Shown here piece after piece: positions 61,924-64,000 of a stretch of 64,000 nt of DNA; within the stretch, counting starts at the first letter, position 1, and the number at the start of each line of letters is the position of its first letter. A program made the translations under genes and the position numbers. The notes below the pieces were generated by a model, which had not been told where the DNA came from, searched no databases, and saw only the letters and a program-made list of their open reading frames with translations. The DNA comes from Pelomyxa schiedti (Eukaryota; Evosea; Pelobiontida; Pelomyxidae): positions 1-64,000 of the forward strand of contig JAHLWZ010000832.1 in NCBI GenBank assembly GCA_020536535.1. Direction: 5' to 3'.

Positions 61924-62246
61924 GCCGTGCGTGCAAAGGGTTTTTTTTTCCTTTTGTGAGGCAGCAGATCTACACCGGAAACAAATGACATGCAGGGGAA
62001 CTAAGATGCCAAATGGAGGGAACACAAGGAAGAGAGCTCAAATGTGCTTCCCCGGGAGGGGTCCTGAGGATCACTTCCTCAAAGACGTCAGGAAATGGAA
62101 TTCGCGGCTGTCAATTGCAAATTAATTTGTTACGGGTCTGGAATACGCATAGATCTCGCTTCATTTTTTTTGTTTAAAATCGTTCGTTCGGTGCCGTACA
62201 CGTAACACCCTCCGCGTCGTCACTCCCTTGTTGTCGTATAAAAAAA

Positions 62247-62858
62247 ATGAGACACCTTGCCGCATACTTGCTCCTCGCACTCGGCGGAAACACAAATATC
62301 ACCTCGGCTGACATTCAGCGAGTCCTCACCGCCGCCGGCGCATCTGCCGACGAGGCTAAAATCGAACTCCTCCTTCAAGAACTCGCCGGTACACATCATT
62401 TCTTACTCTCTTAACAACGCGTTGGGTTTTTTTTTACTTGTGTGTGTTTTTTTTTCCCCCTCGCTCCCCCCTTCTACGGTGTTTGGAGCTCAAAATGACT
62501 CGCAGGAAAGGACATTAACACACTCATCACTGAGGGCAGAGCTAAGATGGGAACCATGGTTTGTGCTGCTTCATCTGCACCCGCACACATCGAGGAGGCC
62601 GCACCAGTCGAAGGTATACTTAAATATTTCTATTACAAAACTCCAAAGAATGTGTAGAACTATAAAATAATGTTCGCGTGTCATAAAATGTACAAGTTTC
62701 CGCCTATCTCACCTCTTTCTATAGCAGAGGCACCAGCCAAGGGCAAGGGTAAAGGAAAAGGAAAGGACAAGGAACCAGAGCCCGAGAAGCCAGTAGAGGA
62801 CGAAAAACCCGCCGAGGAAGAGGGAGTTGATCTTGGTGGATTTGGTCTCTTTGACTAA
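62247..62858 (+). CDS. RPLP2: 60S acidic ribosomal protein P2
   Basis: Three exons. MRHLAAYLLLALGGNTNITS and ADIQRVLTAAGASADEAKIE match the dimerisation domain of P2. After an intron (about 62388-62505) come KDINTLITEGRAKMG and an Ala/Pro hinge. After a second intron (about 62614-62725) comes a charged Lys/Glu run ending GGFGLFD, the conserved C-terminal tail that recruits elongation factors to the ribosomal stalk. The length, about 115 residues, is normal. The promoter holds a TATA-like GTATAAAAAAA just before the ATG. Confidence 0.93.
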
Positions 62859-62900
62859 AAAACAACCTTCTCGCGCCCCTGAATCCTTCTTCTTCTTTTT

Positions 62901-62948
62901 AACACGGATGTGGGCTGGATTAATAGTTCACCCACATCTCCTCGTGTT
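62901..62948. other. Stem-loop downstream of ribosomal P2
   Basis: AACACG plus GATGTGGG (62901-62914) pair with CCCACATC and, after a 4-nt bulge, CGTGTT (62931-62948). This gives 14 base pairs and a 16-nt A/T-rich loop. It lies in the 180-bp convergent gap 40 bp after the P2 stop. Confidence 0.75.
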
Positions 62949-63038
62949 AAAAATGTGCCAACAACCACTTCATTAATTCACTGCTGGAGTCTCTATTTCT
63001 ATTTTTTTTTTCCGTTCATTTCGCTCTGTGGCCACCCA

Positions 63039-64000
63039 TTAGGGTGTTTCTTCGCTCTTTGTAGTAGTCGGAGTGCCAGGAGGAACAGTGGTGCTGTTAG
63101 AAGTTGAATGTGGTGTGGGGGTCACAGCTTCAGAGGGAAGAACATCAGTCAGGTACATGTCAACCTCGTGGTCTATTCCAACCACTGGCTTCTGGTGAAC
63201 CCTGAGAGTCAAGGGTCCTTCTTTGAGTAGAGCCTCGTCATGGCCCCAGTCAAAGAGTGCCGCACCGGTAGTGTCCCTGTACGGATTCAACTCAATCACA
63301 CAGAGTTCCGGTTCTGGTTCGAACCTTGTTGACCATGTCAGTTGAAGGAATGATTTGTTGGGTAGTAGAGAAATGCAAAAGGATATGTACGTACTTCAGG
63401 AATCCAAGGTCAACTATATAATTGGGAAGGTCCTTTGTTACAGGCTCCACTTGGGCGGTCCTTTGGATGGGTTAATTTCGTCCTAAAAGGGACGATGGGT
63501 GGGGAGGACCAATAGGCAATCAGGGCTTCGAGGATTCTGTCGTGATGCGCAACCAGGAGCGGAATGTACACGTAGTGATTGTACTGTGATATGGCGGTGA
63601 GCTTTCCGTTGTAAACAAATGCTCTAGAGAAGAAAAGGTGAATAAATTCTTCGCATGAAAGTGAAACAGGTTTGGAACCTGAACTCCATATCGGCAATTA
63701 ACTTGGGTTCCCATTTTCGGACAACTACATACTAAGGAAATAAGACCCAGTACGCACATTTTAGTTGAGGGGACAAGGTACCTGGTCCCACAATTCCTCA
63801 GTTTCTATAGCTTCCATTAAATCCATGAAAACTCGTTCACTGTTAAGAATCATTTCCATTGCTTCTTTTCCACTAGTGCAGCGCAAAGCCTTCCTAGGAA
63901 TTACTACTCCTTATTTAAGGATGTAAAGTACTTCCCAGCGTGCTTTTCCAATAGCAAGCATTTTTGCATTAGCTACAAAAAGGGGGTTGCTTCTCTGTTC
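63039..64000 (-). CDS. D123/ATP-grasp-like protein, 5' partial
   Basis: The gene enters from the right edge. Visible blocks are SGKEAMEMILNSERVFMDLM (about 63880-63820), VVRKWEPKLIADMEFR|AFVY and NGKLTAISQYNHYVYIPLLV (about 63620-63560), then TGTLCVIELNPYRDTTGAAL and FDWGHDEAL (about 63310-63230). 'RKW...MEFRxFVxNxKLTAISQY' and 'V-IELNP...ALFDW' follow the pattern of the D123 (CDC123) ATP-grasp family, whose founding member is an eIF2 assembly factor. Here the C-terminus adds a Thr/Pro/Ser-rich tail ending KSEETP. Whether it is CDC123 itself or another D123-like member cannot be told from this part. Confidence 0.6.

Overview
This is a compact nuclear segment from a microbial eukaryote. I count about 28 protein genes, nearly all with several very short spliceosomal introns (about 40-120 nt, GT-AG, often with CTAAC/TTAAC-like branch sites). 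Intergenic gaps are about 80-400 bp, and one convergent pair of genes shares its stop codons. The gene set mixes a STAT factor, a CYRI/FAM49 homologue, a PPi-type phosphofructokinase, a Ras-GEF of amoebozoan style, a Crinkler-like NTPase and a WS/DGAT. This fits a free-living amoebozoan-grade protist better than a plant, fungus or animal. The lineage is inferred from gene content only.

Layout: 0-3 kb holds a 5'-cut P-loop NTPase with a frameshift in its P-loop. 3-12 kb is a run of minus-strand genes: CYRI, PFK, a His-rich cyclophilin fusion and STAT. 12-15 kb holds a CEP78-like LRR gene and a beta-carbonic anhydrase (+). 15.3-20.4 kb is a long Ras-GEF gene (-). 20.5-25.8 kb holds an ankyrin-like gene, a Ser-rich gene and a MYST acetyltransferase (+). 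26-38 kb holds a RING-CH ligase (-), a triple zinc-finger gene (+), a WD40 gene (-), a WS/DGAT (-), an unknown membrane protein (+) and an F-box-like gene (-). 38-45 kb holds ribophorin II (+), a secreted glycosidase-like gene (-) and ribosomal protein uL14 (-). 45.4-50 kb is an NFX1-type gene (+).

50.2-51.45 kb is the most unusual part. A tRNA-Gln(UUG) gene has been split by a 1,170-bp composite retroelement with perfect 20-bp target-site duplications. The element has a tRNA-Ser/Leu-like head and a LINE reverse-transcriptase C-terminal tail. 51.7-54.3 kb holds a poly-Ser gene with an in-frame TGA and frame changes, then a partial duplication flanked by two 58-bp repeats. 54.6-63 kb holds an armadillo gene (-), a USP37-like deubiquitinase (+), a dipeptide epimerase (-) and ribosomal P2 (+). 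The window ends inside a D123/ATP-grasp-like gene (-).

The genes do not form one pathway. They are ordinary housekeeping (translation, ER glycosylation, glycolysis, chromatin, ubiquitin) and signalling genes. Exon joins were read by eye from reading frame, splice sites and family similarity, so internal boundaries may be off by a few codons.
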